Origin: Rhodobacteraceae bacterium SB2
GTDB taxonomy: Bacteria; Pseudomonadota; Alphaproteobacteria; Rhodobacterales; Rhodobacteraceae
Direction of reading: 5' to 3'
Assembly (NCBI GenBank): GCA_001642945.1
Contig: LGRT01000037.1
Coordinates: 1 to 64,000, forward strand
Length of the DNA stretch: 64,000 nucleotides
Part shown: positions 1 through 8,876 of the stretch, in pieces
Layout: each line of letters opens with the position of its first letter
How positions within the stretch are numbered: position 1 is the stretch's first letter
Made by a program: the position numbers and the translations under genes
Notes under the pieces: model-generated
Database searches by the model: none
Seen by the model: the letters and a program-made list of their open reading frames with translations, nothing else
Told to the model about the DNA's origin: nothing

Positions 1-2
1 AC

Positions 3-245
3 AAAAAAACACTTGCCGTTGAGAGCTTGCTAGAGGGTCAAGCAGAGGCTTTAACACAAACCGCTATATCCAAAGCATTAGATGGCGATAGTGTTGCTCT
101 TAAGCTCTGTTTGGATAGGATCGCGCCCGCCCCAAAAGATAACACGGTTCAATTCTCTTTGCCCTCTATGGTAACTGCCAGTGATGCATCAGAGGCCGCA
201 GGAAGCGTTCTCAGCGCTGTAAGTAGCGGCGAACTTACACACTAA
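3..245 (+). CDS. DUF5681-type protein, C-terminal part (5' end cut by window)
   Basis: The frame is open from the first bases of the window, so the N-terminus lies outside. The visible 80 residues contain LLEGQAEALTQTA, a block with GDSVALKLCLDRIAPAPKD, then FSLPSM and a C-terminal AVSSGELT. This matches, from memory, the conserved tail of DUF5681 proteins. Those are small proteins of alphaproteobacterial mobile and phage-like regions, sometimes compared with terminase small subunits; their function is not established. The neighbouring short ORFs on the same strand and the tRNA-Ser gene 450 bases away fit the end of an integrated element. Moderately sure of the family, unsure of the role. Confidence 0.6.
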   Translation, partial: KKTLAVESLLEGQAEALTQTAISKALDGDSVALKLCLDRIAPAPKDNTVQFSLPSMVTASDASEAAGSVLSAVSSGELTH

Positions 246-262
246 TAGAGGCAACCCGCGTT

Positions 263-355
263 ATGGGCCTTATTGACAGCTTCAGGCGCACTCTTGAGCT
301 AACCGATATTGAGAACCGCTTAAAGGCGCTAGAACATGACCTCGCAACAGCTTAA
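263..355 (+). CDS. Small ORF (30 aa), possible
   Basis: An ATG at 263 opens a 30-codon frame (MGLIDSFRRTLELTDIENRL and nine more residues) ending in TAA at 355. A purine-rich AGAGG lies 12 bases upstream, a little far for a ribosome-binding site. It overlaps the start of the next ORF by 20 bases, which suggests translational coupling. The sequence looks like a short amphipathic helix. No family recognised; it could be non-coding. Confidence 0.3.
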   Translation: MGLIDSFRRTLELTDIENRLKALEHDLATA

Positions 356-527
356 TAAGCGTCTCTCACGTATAGCTGCTAAAGTGCCTGAGAAGCCCAA
401 TCAAGAAGCAGAGGCAGCGTTCAAAGCCATTATATGCTATCTGGATGAATTGGCCGCCCGCAAAGCAGCGGGAGACCCTGAGGTGCAAGTAGAAATAGAA
501 TTGGCGGCAAAGGCGCTTAAAGAATGA
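336..527 (+). CDS. Hypothetical small protein (63 aa)
   Basis: A 63-residue charged, alanine-rich, probably helical protein with no cysteine-rich or membrane segment. It starts inside the preceding 30-codon ORF and lies on the same strand as the DUF5681 fragment, so the three could form one transcript. Codon use looks natural and the frame is longer than expected by chance in such a short region. I do not recognise the family. Its place at the edge of a presumed mobile element beside tRNA-Ser suggests an accessory gene. Confidence 0.45.
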   Translation: MTSQQLNKRLSRIAAKVPEKPNQEAEAAFKAIICYLDELAARKAAGDPEVQVEIELAAKALKE

Positions 528-631
528 AATTTGAAAAACAGCACATTGTCAGGATTAAAATGCTCATATCTTGATAAAATAAAAGTTTGAGAAGCCTACT
601 GCACCATTTTGGTTTATTTTATGCCAAACAT

Positions 632-655
632 TATCGTGGGTTGTATCGTGGGTTA
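632..655 (+). repeat. 12-bp tandem direct repeat (two copies)
   Basis: Two adjacent copies of TATCGTGGGTT with a 12-base period (632-642 and 644-654) lie 43 bases from the 3' end of tRNA-Ser, in AT-rich DNA. Such short repeats are common near attachment sites, but I cannot tie this one to an integrase. It could also be the remnant of a coding end. Confidence 0.5.
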
Positions 656-697
656 AACAATTAAAATCCAAATTTAATCAACAAAAACAACATTAAG

Positions 698-787
698 TGG
701 CGGACAGACAGGGATTCGAACCCTGGAGACGGTCTCCCGCCTACACACTTTCCAGGCGTGCGCCTTCGACCACTCGGCCACCTGTCC
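698..787 (-). tRNA. tRNA-Ser (anticodon GGA)
   Basis: Read on the minus strand, the RNA starts GGACAGGTGGCCGAG and ends CTGTCCGCCA, giving a seven-pair acceptor stem, discriminator G and an encoded CCA. The anticodon loop is CTGGAAA on stem CACGC/GTGTG, so the anticodon is GGA, reading UCC and UCU. A long variable arm (GGGAGACCGTCTCC region) is typical of serine tRNAs. The T arm contains GGTTCGAATCC. The 3' end faces the DUF5681 region, the side on which islands normally insert. Confidence 0.95.
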
Positions 788-1114
788 ATACGCGGGGTTT
801 AGCCCGACCACTGGGTGATTTGCAAGAGGCCTTATGCCTCCACCAGAAAAGCGACAGAACGCAAGACTTCAAGACCCTATAAATTGTTCAGAGGGATAAC
901 GCGTCTGCCTATTGCACTCAGCTTGCAAACCTTTCTTTCCGCAGGAAATGCCCCTTACTTAACACGGAGCCACAACACCGATCGATACGCAATTGCTCGT
1001 AAACAGGAACATCACTTATCAGAGGCGGCGCATAGCTCTTCTGCGCTCAAGCTGCGATCTGATTTTCGAAACCCCGTATCCGTTACGAGGCTCGGAACCG
1101 TTAACCGTGAATAG
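788..1114. other. Intergenic region, nothing recognised
   Basis: About 330 bases between the 5' end of tRNA-Ser and the stop codon of the MscS gene. The frames that cross it overlap the tRNA or lack any protein-like pattern. It should hold the tRNA promoter, but no clear sigma-70 pair or terminator stood out. Confidence 0.4.
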
Positions 1115-3439
1115 TTAGCCACTTTTTGAGCTTTTTGCGCCATCGGTAAGCGCTTCTGGGTTTCGGAGCCAAATATCGCGTTGAACAAAGGGCATCTCAA
1201 TCCCTTCGGCTTGGAACACGGCCGCAATCTCATGGTTTAAATCTGTTTTCACGCGCAACATCGCATTCACATCGCGCAAAATAGCTCTGATTTCAAAATT
1301 CAAACTGCTATCACCAAAGGCGCTAAAAACCACATATGGGGCAGGATCACCCATCACCAGCGGGTGGTTTTCTGCGATCTCTAATAATAGCCTTTCCACA
1401 TGTTTGGTATCCGTTCCATAGGCCACGCCAACGGGAACAATAACCCGGCCCAAAGTGTTGCCGCGGGTGTAATTTGTGACCACCCCGGCAACAAGATCCG
1501 CATTTGGAACAATAATATCGCTGCGATCAAACGTTTCGATCCGCGTGGAGCGAACAGAAATATTGCGCACATAGCCCATTTTTCCGCCCACCTCGATCCA
1601 GTCGCCCTCACTCACTGGGCGCTCGATCAATAATATAATGCCAGATACAAAATTTGACACGATATTTTGTAATCCAAAGCCGATGCCAACCGATAACGCA
1701 CCCGCAACGATGGCCAGAGATGACAGATCGATCCCAATCGAAGAAATCGCAACCAGCGCGGACAGGAAGATGCCGATATATCCAATTCCCGATACAAGCG
1801 CTGTTTGAGCGCCCGGATCAATCGATGTTTTGGGCAGTACAGAGCCTTTTAACGCCGATTGAACAAACCGGGTGGCCATATAGCCCGCGGTAAAAATGAT
1901 GACAAACGTTAAAAACTCACCGGGTGACAGGCGCGTTTCACCAATTTGAACACCGCTCAACACCTGGCTCCAAAGCTCTATCAGATCCACCGCCCGCGCG
2001 CCCCAAATAAGCGCAAAAACCGGCAGCGCCAATATAAGGAACGAAAAGCCGATTAAAATCGGCAGCAACGCATCCTTGCCTGCGCCGGCCTTGCCAAGGA
2101 AAACTTCATATGTATCGCTCACCAAACGCTGCAAAACTAAAATTGACGCCAACAAGCCAAGCGTGAGCACAAACGGGTACAGCAAAGCATTGGCGGCGTT
2201 CATATAGCCCAGCGCACCAGCCAAAGTGGCAATAATCGCAACAAAGCGAGAAACGCGTCTGAGCAACCACATCATCGTTTGGTAAAGCGGCGCTGTTTTC
2301 TCTGCAGACGCGCCAAGCGCGACCGACTCCTCAGCGTTTTCAATGGGTTGTTTCGCCAAGCGCATCAAAATCAACGTTGTTAAAACCAAAAGGGGAAACG
2401 TCCAAATCACCAGAACATGCTGTGAGCTGGCTTCATGATGCGCGACCAGTTCGAGCACCGCATGAACAATAAACACAATTGCCAAGGCACCAACCAATCG
2501 GGCATTGCGCTCGTCACTTTGGTTGCCATCCGCGGTTAAAACCGCTGTTTCTCCTACGAATAAGCGTTGCCCTAGCCAGAACGCCCCAAAAATCCAAGCC
2601 GCCCAATAATGATCTAGCGCCCGCTCGATCAACAACGTGCCTTGAAATCCCAAAAAACCGTTTTCCAACAGCGTCAATAAAAGAAAATGCAGCCCCGACG
2701 CTTTCACCACAGCGATCACCAGCGTGCTTAAAAAACCAGTGCTCGAGACCAGACCCTGGCGTTGATAAGTCAGATCTCTGCTAAGCCGCTGCACGATGCG
2801 TGGCGCGGCAAGCAGTAATAGCAGCGCGATAAGAAGGCTTAACACAAAAGAAGCAAGAAGCTGCTTCCACGCCAGCAGCGTCAGCGCAAGCGGTATGGTT
2901 TCAAACGTTTCCCCTAGTAAGCCGCCCATAATATCGCTGAGCTCTAGCAAAGCTTTAGGCCAAGCCACTATCGAAAGCGGGCTTTTTGACAATTCGAACA
3001 ATGCTGATTTTTGTTCAGCTCTGATCAGCTGATCGATTTCCTTGACCAGCCCCTGCGCCTTACTCAGGGCTTCTTGCGCTTGCGCGACGGGCACTTGCAG
3101 CTTTGCCAAATCCGCGTTCAACGCCCTTCGGCGCTGCGCCAAAGGATCGTTCTGCCCCTCCGCTGGGGGATCACCAAGCGCTAATATTTGTTCCTGTAAC
3201 GTCGCAATACGCCCCGAATTCGCATCGCTTGCCCGGATAAATTGATCCCGCCAGTCTGCAACCAAACCGCGCAGGCTTTCCGAAACGTTCTGTTGCAAGA
3301 TTTGCCGCTCTACATAAGCAGACTCAGAGCTCCATCGCGTATAATCCGGAAGGCTCGATTGGGCAAAAGCGGCTAGGCTGAGACCCATCCAAATAAACCA
3401 CAGCAGGCCCCAAGCCCATAATTTAGCGACCGCCTTCAC
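1115..3439 (-). CDS. MscS-family mechanosensitive channel with DUF3772-like periplasmic domain
   Basis: A large inner-membrane channel of the MscS family, expected to open under membrane tension and release solutes after hypo-osmotic shock. From the chosen start it has a signal peptide (VKAVAKLWAWGLLWF to AAFAQ), a coiled-coil-rich periplasmic region resembling DUF3772 up to about residue 190, and about ten membrane segments. The MscS pore helix (IGFGLQNIVSNFVSGI) and beta domain follow from about residue 585. The start is taken as GTG at 3439, which overlaps the TGA of the upstream cysteine synthase (GTGA). An ATG at 3487 would put charged residues ahead of the signal peptide. Coupled to cysK by that overlap. 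Confidence 0.88.
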   Translation of the reverse strand: MKAVAKLWAWGLLWFIWMGLSLAAFAQSSLPDYTRWSSESAYVERQILQQNVSESLRGLVADWRDQFIRASDANSGRIATLQEQILALGDPPAEGQNDPLAQRRRALNADLAKLQVPVAQAQEALSKAQGLVKEIDQLIRAEQKSALFELSKSPLSIVAWPKALLELSDIMGGLLGETFETIPLALTLLAWKQLLASFVLSLLIALLLLLAAPRIVQRLSRDLTYQRQGLVSSTGFLSTLVIAVVKASGLHFLLLTLLENGFLGFQGTLLIERALDHYWAAWIFGAFWLGQRLFVGETAVLTADGNQSDERNARLVGALAIVFIVHAVLELVAHHEASSQHVLVIWTFPLLVLTTLILMRLAKQPIENAEESVALGASAEKTAPLYQTMMWLLRRVSRFVAIIATLAGALGYMNAANALLYPFVLTLGLLASILVLQRLVSDTYEVFLGKAGAGKDALLPILIGFSFLILALPVFALIWGARAVDLIELWSQVLSGVQIGETRLSPGEFLTFVIIFTAGYMATRFVQSALKGSVLPKTSIDPGAQTALVSGIGYIGIFLSALVAISSIGIDLSSLAIVAGALSVGIGFGLQNIVSNFVSGIILLIERPVSEGDWIEVGGKMGYVRNISVRSTRIETFDRSDIIVPNADLVAGVVTNYTRGNTLGRVIVPVGVAYGTDTKHVERLLLEIAENHPLVMGDPAPYVVFSAFGDSSLNFEIRAILRDVNAMLRVKTDLNHEIAAVFQAEGIEMPFVQRDIWLRNPEALTDGAKSSKSG

Positions 3440-4470
3440 GGGGTTTCGTACACTTCGGGCACAACGCTCGTCGTCTCTTCCAGCCAATCAGGGACAGGCA
3501 GGCCCTTCTCACGCAAAAACGTGCGATTAAACAGCTTTGACTGATAACGCGCGCCAGAATCGCAAAGAATGGTTACAATCGTATGTCCGGGTCCCAATTC
3601 GCGGGCCATGCGCATCGCGCCTGCCACGTTGATCCCTGACGACCCCCCCACACATAAGCCTTCATACTGCATCAGATCAAAAACGATCGGCAACGCGTCG
3701 TGATCACTGATCTGATAGGCAAAATCCGGCTGAAACCCCTCTAAGTTTGCAGTCACACGCCCCTGCCCGATACCTTCAGAAATAGATCCGCCTTCAGATT
3801 TGAAAACGCCCTCGGTGTAGTAGGAATAAAGCGCAGCCCCCATCGGATCAGCCAATCCTATTTTAACGCCTTTCGGCTGCAAGGCTGCCGCAACGCCAGA
3901 CAGGGTTCCCCCAGAACCAACAGCACAGATGAAGCCATCTACCTTGCCCTCGGTTTGCTCCCAGATTTCAGGACCCGTGGTTTCAATATGCGCCTGCCGA
4001 TTGGCAATATTATCGAATTGATTGGCCCAAATCGCGCCATTTGGGCTGGTTTTAGCAATTTCAGCTGCCAAGCGGCCGGAATAGCGCACATAATTATTTG
4101 GGTTTTTATAAGGCACGGCGGGCACTTCGACCAACCGCGTCCCAAGCAGACGCAACGCGTCTTTTTTTTCCTGGCTTTGGGTGTCGGGAATTACAATCAC
4201 CGTTTTAAAACCCATTGAGGCGCCAACCACGGCCAATCCAATCCCCGTATTCCCTGCGGTCCCTTCAACGATTACGCCACCGGGACGAAGCATGCCTTTT
4301 GCGATTGCATCTTTGATGATGAACAAAGCTGCGCGGTCCTTGACAGATTGGCCTGGATTGCGAAATTCAGCCTTTCCTAAAATCGTACATCCGGTTTCCT
4401 TGCTGGCATTTTGCAGCTTGATCAATGGCGTATTGCCAACCAAATGCTCTAAGGCAGGCGCATAATGCAT
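3436..4470 (-). CDS. cysK: Cysteine synthase A-like PLP enzyme
   Basis: O-acetylserine sulfhydrylase family: makes cysteine from O-acetylserine and sulfide in the cytoplasm. The fold-type II PLP lysine is K44 in SVKDRAA. The phosphate/substrate loop is GTAGNTG (residues 70-76), the variant seen in a subgroup of alphaproteobacterial enzymes rather than the usual PTSGNTG. A second loop, VGSGGTLSG, binds the PLP phosphate. At 344 residues it has about 30 more than classical CysK, mostly in the C-terminal tail. Ribosome-binding site AAGGGG precedes the ATG. The stop overlaps the GTG of the MscS gene. It could act on a related O-activated serine substrate. Confidence 0.85.
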   Translation of the reverse strand: MHYAPALEHLVGNTPLIKLQNASKETGCTILGKAEFRNPGQSVKDRAALFIIKDAIAKGMLRPGGVIVEGTAGNTGIGLAVVGASMGFKTVIVIPDTQSQEKKDALRLLGTRLVEVPAVPYKNPNNYVRYSGRLAAEIAKTSPNGAIWANQFDNIANRQAHIETTGPEIWEQTEGKVDGFICAVGSGGTLSGVAAALQPKGVKIGLADPMGAALYSYYTEGVFKSEGGSISEGIGQGRVTANLEGFQPDFAYQISDHDALPIVFDLMQYEGLCVGGSSGINVAGAMRMARELGPGHTIVTILCDSGARYQSKLFNRTFLREKGLPVPDWLEETTSVVPEVYETP

Positions 4471-4657
4471 GAAACCCCTTTCAATTCGACCGTGTGTGCC
4501 AACCCCTTAGTGGCTCTGGGCACATAACTCAAGCGAAAGCCCCGCTACGCTATTGCAGTTTTGTGAACTGTGGGTCTGTTTTTAAAGACCATAGATCAGA
4601 CGCAGCGGGTGCAAGGCATAGGTAAAGATCACAGCCCATAACGCGCCCAAAAGCCGG

Positions 4658-5866
4658 CTACCGGTTGGTCACGGTAATCTGCGTGACGTCACAATTGCTG
4701 GTCGAAAACGTTGCAGCGCAAGATGTAAGGTAAAAATTCCACATGCGGCGAAAGCGCTCATCAAATCCCAAAGCCGCGACTTGATCCCATTTTCCATTGA
4801 ACACATCATGCCAGCGGCGCAAGGTTTGCGAATAGCTTTCGCCAAATTCTAAGGATCGGACCACATTCAGACCGGCGGTTTCAATCTCGGTTCTCAAAGC
4901 GCTCGGACTTGGCAGCATTCCACCCGGAAAAATATATTTCTGAATGAAATCCACGCCTCTTTGATAGACGTCCCAGCGCGCATCTTGCACCGTTATAATC
5001 TGAAGCGTCGCATGCCGCCCGGGTTTCAAACAATCGCGCAAAACTTTAAAATATGAAGGCCAATATTTTTGACCCACAGCTTCAAACATTTCGATGCTTG
5101 CAATCCCGTCATATTGCCCGGTTTCATCCCGATAATCTTGCAGCTTGAACTCTACCAAATCGGACAGGCCCAATGCTTCAATGCGTTCGCGGGCAAATAC
5201 AAGCTGCTCGTTGCTCAGGGTAAGGCCGGTTACCCTTAATCCATGCTCTTTTGCAGCATATTCTGCAAACCCACCCCACCCGCAGCCAATTTCTAAAATA
5301 TGATCACCCGATTGCACATCCATCTGTTCGACCATCGAGGCGTATTTAGCCAATTGCGCATTTTCTAAGCTTTCTTGTCCGGTTTTGAACAAAGCAGAGG
5401 AATAGGTCATCGTTTCGTCAAGCCATAACTGATAAAAATCATTGCCCAAATCATAGTGGTAACTGATATTTTTCAACGCTTGTTTTTTTGAGTTGCGCTG
5501 CAGCCAAAATCGAAATTTTTCATAGAAACGCACCAACGCCAATCCCGGAAATCCATCATACAAATCGTCATTATCTGCGTGTATCAAATCCATAAACGCC
5601 TGCAAATCTGGCGTGCTCCACCACTGATCCAGATAGGCATCACAAAACCCCAAATCCCCCTCTCGAATCAGGCGCGCAAAAATATCAGGATTGTGAATAT
5701 TCAACTGCGCGATCGGGCCCTGGTTTCTGCCAATCGCCCGAAACACGCGGCCATCACTTAGAGCAAAGTCCAACTGGCCAAAATTCATATTGCACGCCAT
5801 ATCAAACACTCTTGAAAAATAGCGTGGCAAGTTCTTTTGATTTTGGGTCGACGTAAACAGCATCAT
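4658..5866 (-). CDS. Cyclopropane-fatty-acyl-phospholipid synthase family methyltransferase
   Basis: An S-adenosylmethionine-dependent enzyme that modifies unsaturated acyl chains of membrane phospholipids, or a close relative. The CFA-family block YHYDLGNDFYQLWLD starts at residue 136, and SAM motif I (LEIGCGWGGF) is at 191-200. The tail carries the family's YIFPGGMLPS and RRWHDVF motifs. Length (402 aa) is normal. AGAGG precedes tandem ATG codons and overlaps the stop of the upstream photolyase, so the two genes are co-transcribed. A link between a lipid-modifying enzyme and photolyase is common in marine alphaproteobacteria and suggests a light or stress regulon (inference). Confidence 0.88.
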   Translation of the reverse strand: MMLFTSTQNQKNLPRYFSRVFDMACNMNFGQLDFALSDGRVFRAIGRNQGPIAQLNIHNPDIFARLIREGDLGFCDAYLDQWWSTPDLQAFMDLIHADNDDLYDGFPGLALVRFYEKFRFWLQRNSKKQALKNISYHYDLGNDFYQLWLDETMTYSSALFKTGQESLENAQLAKYASMVEQMDVQSGDHILEIGCGWGGFAEYAAKEHGLRVTGLTLSNEQLVFARERIEALGLSDLVEFKLQDYRDETGQYDGIASIEMFEAVGQKYWPSYFKVLRDCLKPGRHATLQIITVQDARWDVYQRGVDFIQKYIFPGGMLPSPSALRTEIETAGLNVVRSLEFGESYSQTLRRWHDVFNGKWDQVAALGFDERFRRMWNFYLTSCAATFSTSNCDVTQITVTNR

Positions 5867-5872
5867 TACCTC

Positions 5873-7306
5873 TTAAAAGTCACGGTTCTTATAGTTATCT
5901 AACGCACGCTGACGTCCTTCGGCCAGCGAAATAACGGGGTTAGGATAAGCCAAATCAGCAGATAAATTCCAGCTTTTTGGTATAGCCTCAAAATAAAGTG
6001 AAGCGGTACGGCTGGGCGCAGAAGATCCCTCGGCCAGCCATTGGCGTTGATACAGGGTTTTGGGATCAAATTTGGCCAATTGCGTCTCTGGGTTAAAAAC
6101 CCGAAAATACGGAGTGGCATCCGGCCCCGACCCTGCCGACCATTGCCAACCCATCGCGTTGCTGGCAGCGTCCCAATCGATCAAACACGATTCGAACCAT
6201 CGCAATCCGATACGCCAATCAGTCATCAGATGTTTTGTAAGGAAGGAGGCCACGATCATTCGGCCTCGGTTGTGCATGCGCCCGGTTACATACATTTCGC
6301 GCATCGCAGCATCAACAAAAGGCATGCCTGTGCGGCCTTGTTTCCATGCCAGTACCGCCGGATTCTGTTCATCTTTGTTCCAAGGAAACCTATCCCAAAC
6401 AGGTTTCCAATTTTGATCCAAAATATGCGGCGTATGATGCATCAGGTGATAGGCGAACTCGCGCCAAACAATCTCTTTCAAAAACGTCTCAGCTCCCTCT
6501 TTGCCATCCTGCAAGGCCCGCAGGCCGGCATGCCAGCATTGATAGGGGCTGATTTCCCCAACAGCCAGGTTTTCCGAAAGACCAGAGGTGCCCAAAACGG
6601 CCGGAACGTCTCTCAACCGATTATATGAGGCAATGTCGGACTGACAAAAATCGGCCAAACGCGTTTGCGCTGCCTCTTCACCCAGCCTTACATACGGGCG
6701 CACTACCGCCGCCCCCCGTTGCATCCCAGATCCAAGTGACCAGCCAGACAGGTTTTCTGAAGGTGGAAAATTAGCCGGTGCTTGAAGTTTTACCACGCCG
6801 GGTAGCGGCGCAGGAATGTCTCGACTTTTAACCGCATTCCAAAAAGGCGTGTACACCTTATAATAGCCGCCTGTCTTGGTTTCTACGCTCCACGGCTCAT
6901 GTAGCAATTTACCGCCGAAACTGCGCGCATTAATCCCAAGATCTTTCAGCTTTCCTTTTATATCGCTATCGCGCTGTACCGATTTAGGGTCATACTCACG
7001 CGCCCAAAACACGGCATCGGCACCGCTTTCTTTGATCAGCGCATGCAAGGTTTCCAGCGCTGCGCCAGATCGAAACGTCAGCCGGCTTCCAACCCCCTGC
7101 AACGCCTGATCAAACTGTTCCAGACCCAGCCCAAGCCGCCATTTCGGCGCCGCACCTAAACGATCCACAACCGCGTCTCGAATAAACACCGGCAGCACCG
7201 GCCTGCCCTGCTCAGCCGCAGCACGAAGCGCTGGATTGTCACTCAGACGTAAATCGCGGCGAACCCAGTAAATAATCGGAGCGTTTTGCTGCACATTCCC
7301 TCGCAT
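5873..7306 (-). CDS. phrB: Deoxyribodipyrimidine photolyase
   Basis: Class I CPD photolyase: repairs UV-made pyrimidine dimers with blue light, using FAD and an antenna pigment. The N-terminal Rossmann domain begins IIYWVRRDLRLSDNPAL, the usual photolyase opening. The C-terminal FAD domain shows WREFAYHLMHH, a block with MPFVDAAMREM, GRMHNRGRMIVASFL and DWDAASNAMGWQW, all family signatures, including the electron-transfer tryptophans. Length (477 aa) is typical. No strong ribosome-binding site is visible before the ATG. It heads a unit with the downstream lipid methyltransferase, six bases away. Confidence 0.93.
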   Translation of the reverse strand: MRGNVQQNAPIIYWVRRDLRLSDNPALRAAAEQGRPVLPVFIRDAVVDRLGAAPKWRLGLGLEQFDQALQGVGSRLTFRSGAALETLHALIKESGADAVFWAREYDPKSVQRDSDIKGKLKDLGINARSFGGKLLHEPWSVETKTGGYYKVYTPFWNAVKSRDIPAPLPGVVKLQAPANFPPSENLSGWSLGSGMQRGAAVVRPYVRLGEEAAQTRLADFCQSDIASYNRLRDVPAVLGTSGLSENLAVGEISPYQCWHAGLRALQDGKEGAETFLKEIVWREFAYHLMHHTPHILDQNWKPVWDRFPWNKDEQNPAVLAWKQGRTGMPFVDAAMREMYVTGRMHNRGRMIVASFLTKHLMTDWRIGLRWFESCLIDWDAASNAMGWQWSAGSGPDATPYFRVFNPETQLAKFDPKTLYQRQWLAEGSSAPSRTASLYFEAIPKSWNLSADLAYPNPVISLAEGRQRALDNYKNRDF

Positions 7307-7342
7307 ATTTTTAGCTTTTACGATGCCGCAACCTGATCTGGA

Positions 7343-8563
7343 TCAAAGTAAATCATCTAGTGCATTCAGCAATTTATCAATTTCGGCTTGGTTCGTATAA
7401 TGAACAAAACTCAGCCGCAACACGCCTTGATTAGGATCAACACCCATCGCGCGCAACGCCCGATTGGCGTAAAAATCCCCATCACCTGCCATGATGCCGC
7501 GCGCAGCGAGGGCTTTGGCCATGGGCCGCGCCGAAGTTCCCAGATCAATCGCAACGGTTGGCGCGCGATTTTCGGCTTTGTCAGACCCGAGCAGCCGCAC
7601 CGCGTTTTTCGCGCGCAAAAGATCAAGCACAGGCTGTAGTAAGCTTTGCTCATGCGCCCGCATCAAATCATGAACCGCCTCGGCGCGCTTTACTGGTACT
7701 GCAGCCGCCGTGAAATGCGCCTCATATAGTGCATCAATATAATCTGCCATACCCGCACAGGCGGCTATTTGCGCATGATCAGGCCCTGCCGGCGTGAACC
7801 GTTTGCTTAGGTAGTCCGAATTGAAAAAATGCCCCTGATTGGGCAATTGCCGCGCCAACGCTTCGCGCACCACCATAATACCCTGATGCGGACCATAGGT
7901 TTTATAGGAAGAAAACAGATAGATATCTGCCCCCAATTCGGCAAGGTTTGGCAGGCCATGCGGCGCATAGCTCACCCCATCTACGCAGGCAAAAGATCCA
8001 TTTGCATGTATCAAAGCAACAATCTGCGCAACAGGGTTCACTTGCCCCACCACGTTTGAGCAATGCGGAAAACACACCAATTTTACGTCTTGGTCCAATA
8101 GATTCTCTAAGTCGGCAATATCCAATTGGCCAGTTAAAGCGTTTAAACCCCATTCTTTGACAATAATGCCCGCATCTTCAAGCTGCCGCCACGCCCCTGA
8201 ATTGGCTTCATGGTCCTGGTTGGTTACAATAATCGCATCGCCTGTTGCCAAGAAAGCCCTGAAAGCCTGCGCAAGCACATAGGTATTTTGGGTCGTTGAT
8301 GGCCCAAAACTAAGCTCTTCCGCCGCAACACCCATCATGGCAGATAAACGCGCACCCGCTTCATCCATCTCGGCGCCACCCAACCCAGAGGCTGCATAAG
8401 CCCCATAGGGTTGAACTTTACGCTGTGTGTAAAATCGGAACAAACGATCGATCACCTGCTGACAGGTGTAAGAGCCGCCCGCATTCTCAAAAAATGCCTG
8501 CCCCTGCAAAGCAGCTTCGCTGAAAGCGGGAAATTGAGATCTTACAAACGCACAATCAAGCAT
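7343..8563 (-). CDS. Class V aminotransferase, cysteine-desulfurase-like (VC1184-type)
   Basis: A PLP enzyme of the SufS/CsdA superfamily. The cofactor lysine is K221 in LFSSYKTYGPHQG, with the ring-facing aspartate D195 (CVDGVSYA) and a PLP-proximal loop SFGPSTTQN. The segment that carries the catalytic cysteine in true cysteine desulfurases is not evident, so it may use another amino acid or act as a transaminase. Length 406 aa. It reads towards phrB, 36 bases away, and could share its transcript. The exact substrate cannot be read from the sequence. Confidence 0.75.
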   Translation of the reverse strand: MLDCAFVRSQFPAFSEAALQGQAFFENAGGSYTCQQVIDRLFRFYTQRKVQPYGAYAASGLGGAEMDEAGARLSAMMGVAAEELSFGPSTTQNTYVLAQAFRAFLATGDAIIVTNQDHEANSGAWRQLEDAGIIVKEWGLNALTGQLDIADLENLLDQDVKLVCFPHCSNVVGQVNPVAQIVALIHANGSFACVDGVSYAPHGLPNLAELGADIYLFSSYKTYGPHQGIMVVREALARQLPNQGHFFNSDYLSKRFTPAGPDHAQIAACAGMADYIDALYEAHFTAAAVPVKRAEAVHDLMRAHEQSLLQPVLDLLRAKNAVRLLGSDKAENRAPTVAIDLGTSARPMAKALAARGIMAGDGDFYANRALRAMGVDPNQGVLRLSFVHYTNQAEIDKLLNALDDLL

Positions 8564-8654
8564 GGCAACCCCGGTGTAATGAGAGGAAGACAGGACCCAA
8601 TTTTAGCCCCAGTTACAAGCCTATTCGACCAAGCCACCCCCCAATTTTCACAGA

Positions 8655-8683
8655 TTGACCAAATTTATACTTTTGAATATAAA
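8655..8683 (+). promoter_or_regulatory. Predicted sigma-70 promoter for the BCCT gene
   Basis: TTGACC at 8655-8660, a 17-base spacer and TATAAA at 8678-8683 form a good sigma-70 promoter in the 313-base AT-rich gap between the aminotransferase and the BCCT gene. Transcription would start near 8690, leaving a leader of about 185 bases. I saw no other recognisable element in this gap. Confidence 0.5.
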
Positions 8684-8876
8684 TCCAATACTAAAGACTA
8701 TTTATTAAAGAATATTTTTAAATACGCCCATGCAGCAGCCAGTGGCCAACCATGAGTGCAGCGAAATAAACGTAAAAAAACTGATAAGATTTAAGGGTTA
8801 AGCGGCAAACTCATCTAAACGCAAAGCTAAAAAATTTTGTTAGACAAGATCGTTTACCAGTAAAAAGGATAACAAA

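Noticed and set aside
697-882. Plus-strand ORF with ADRQGFEPW start
   Set aside because: It is the translated complement of tRNA-Ser; this pattern is a well-known artefact of tRNA genes.
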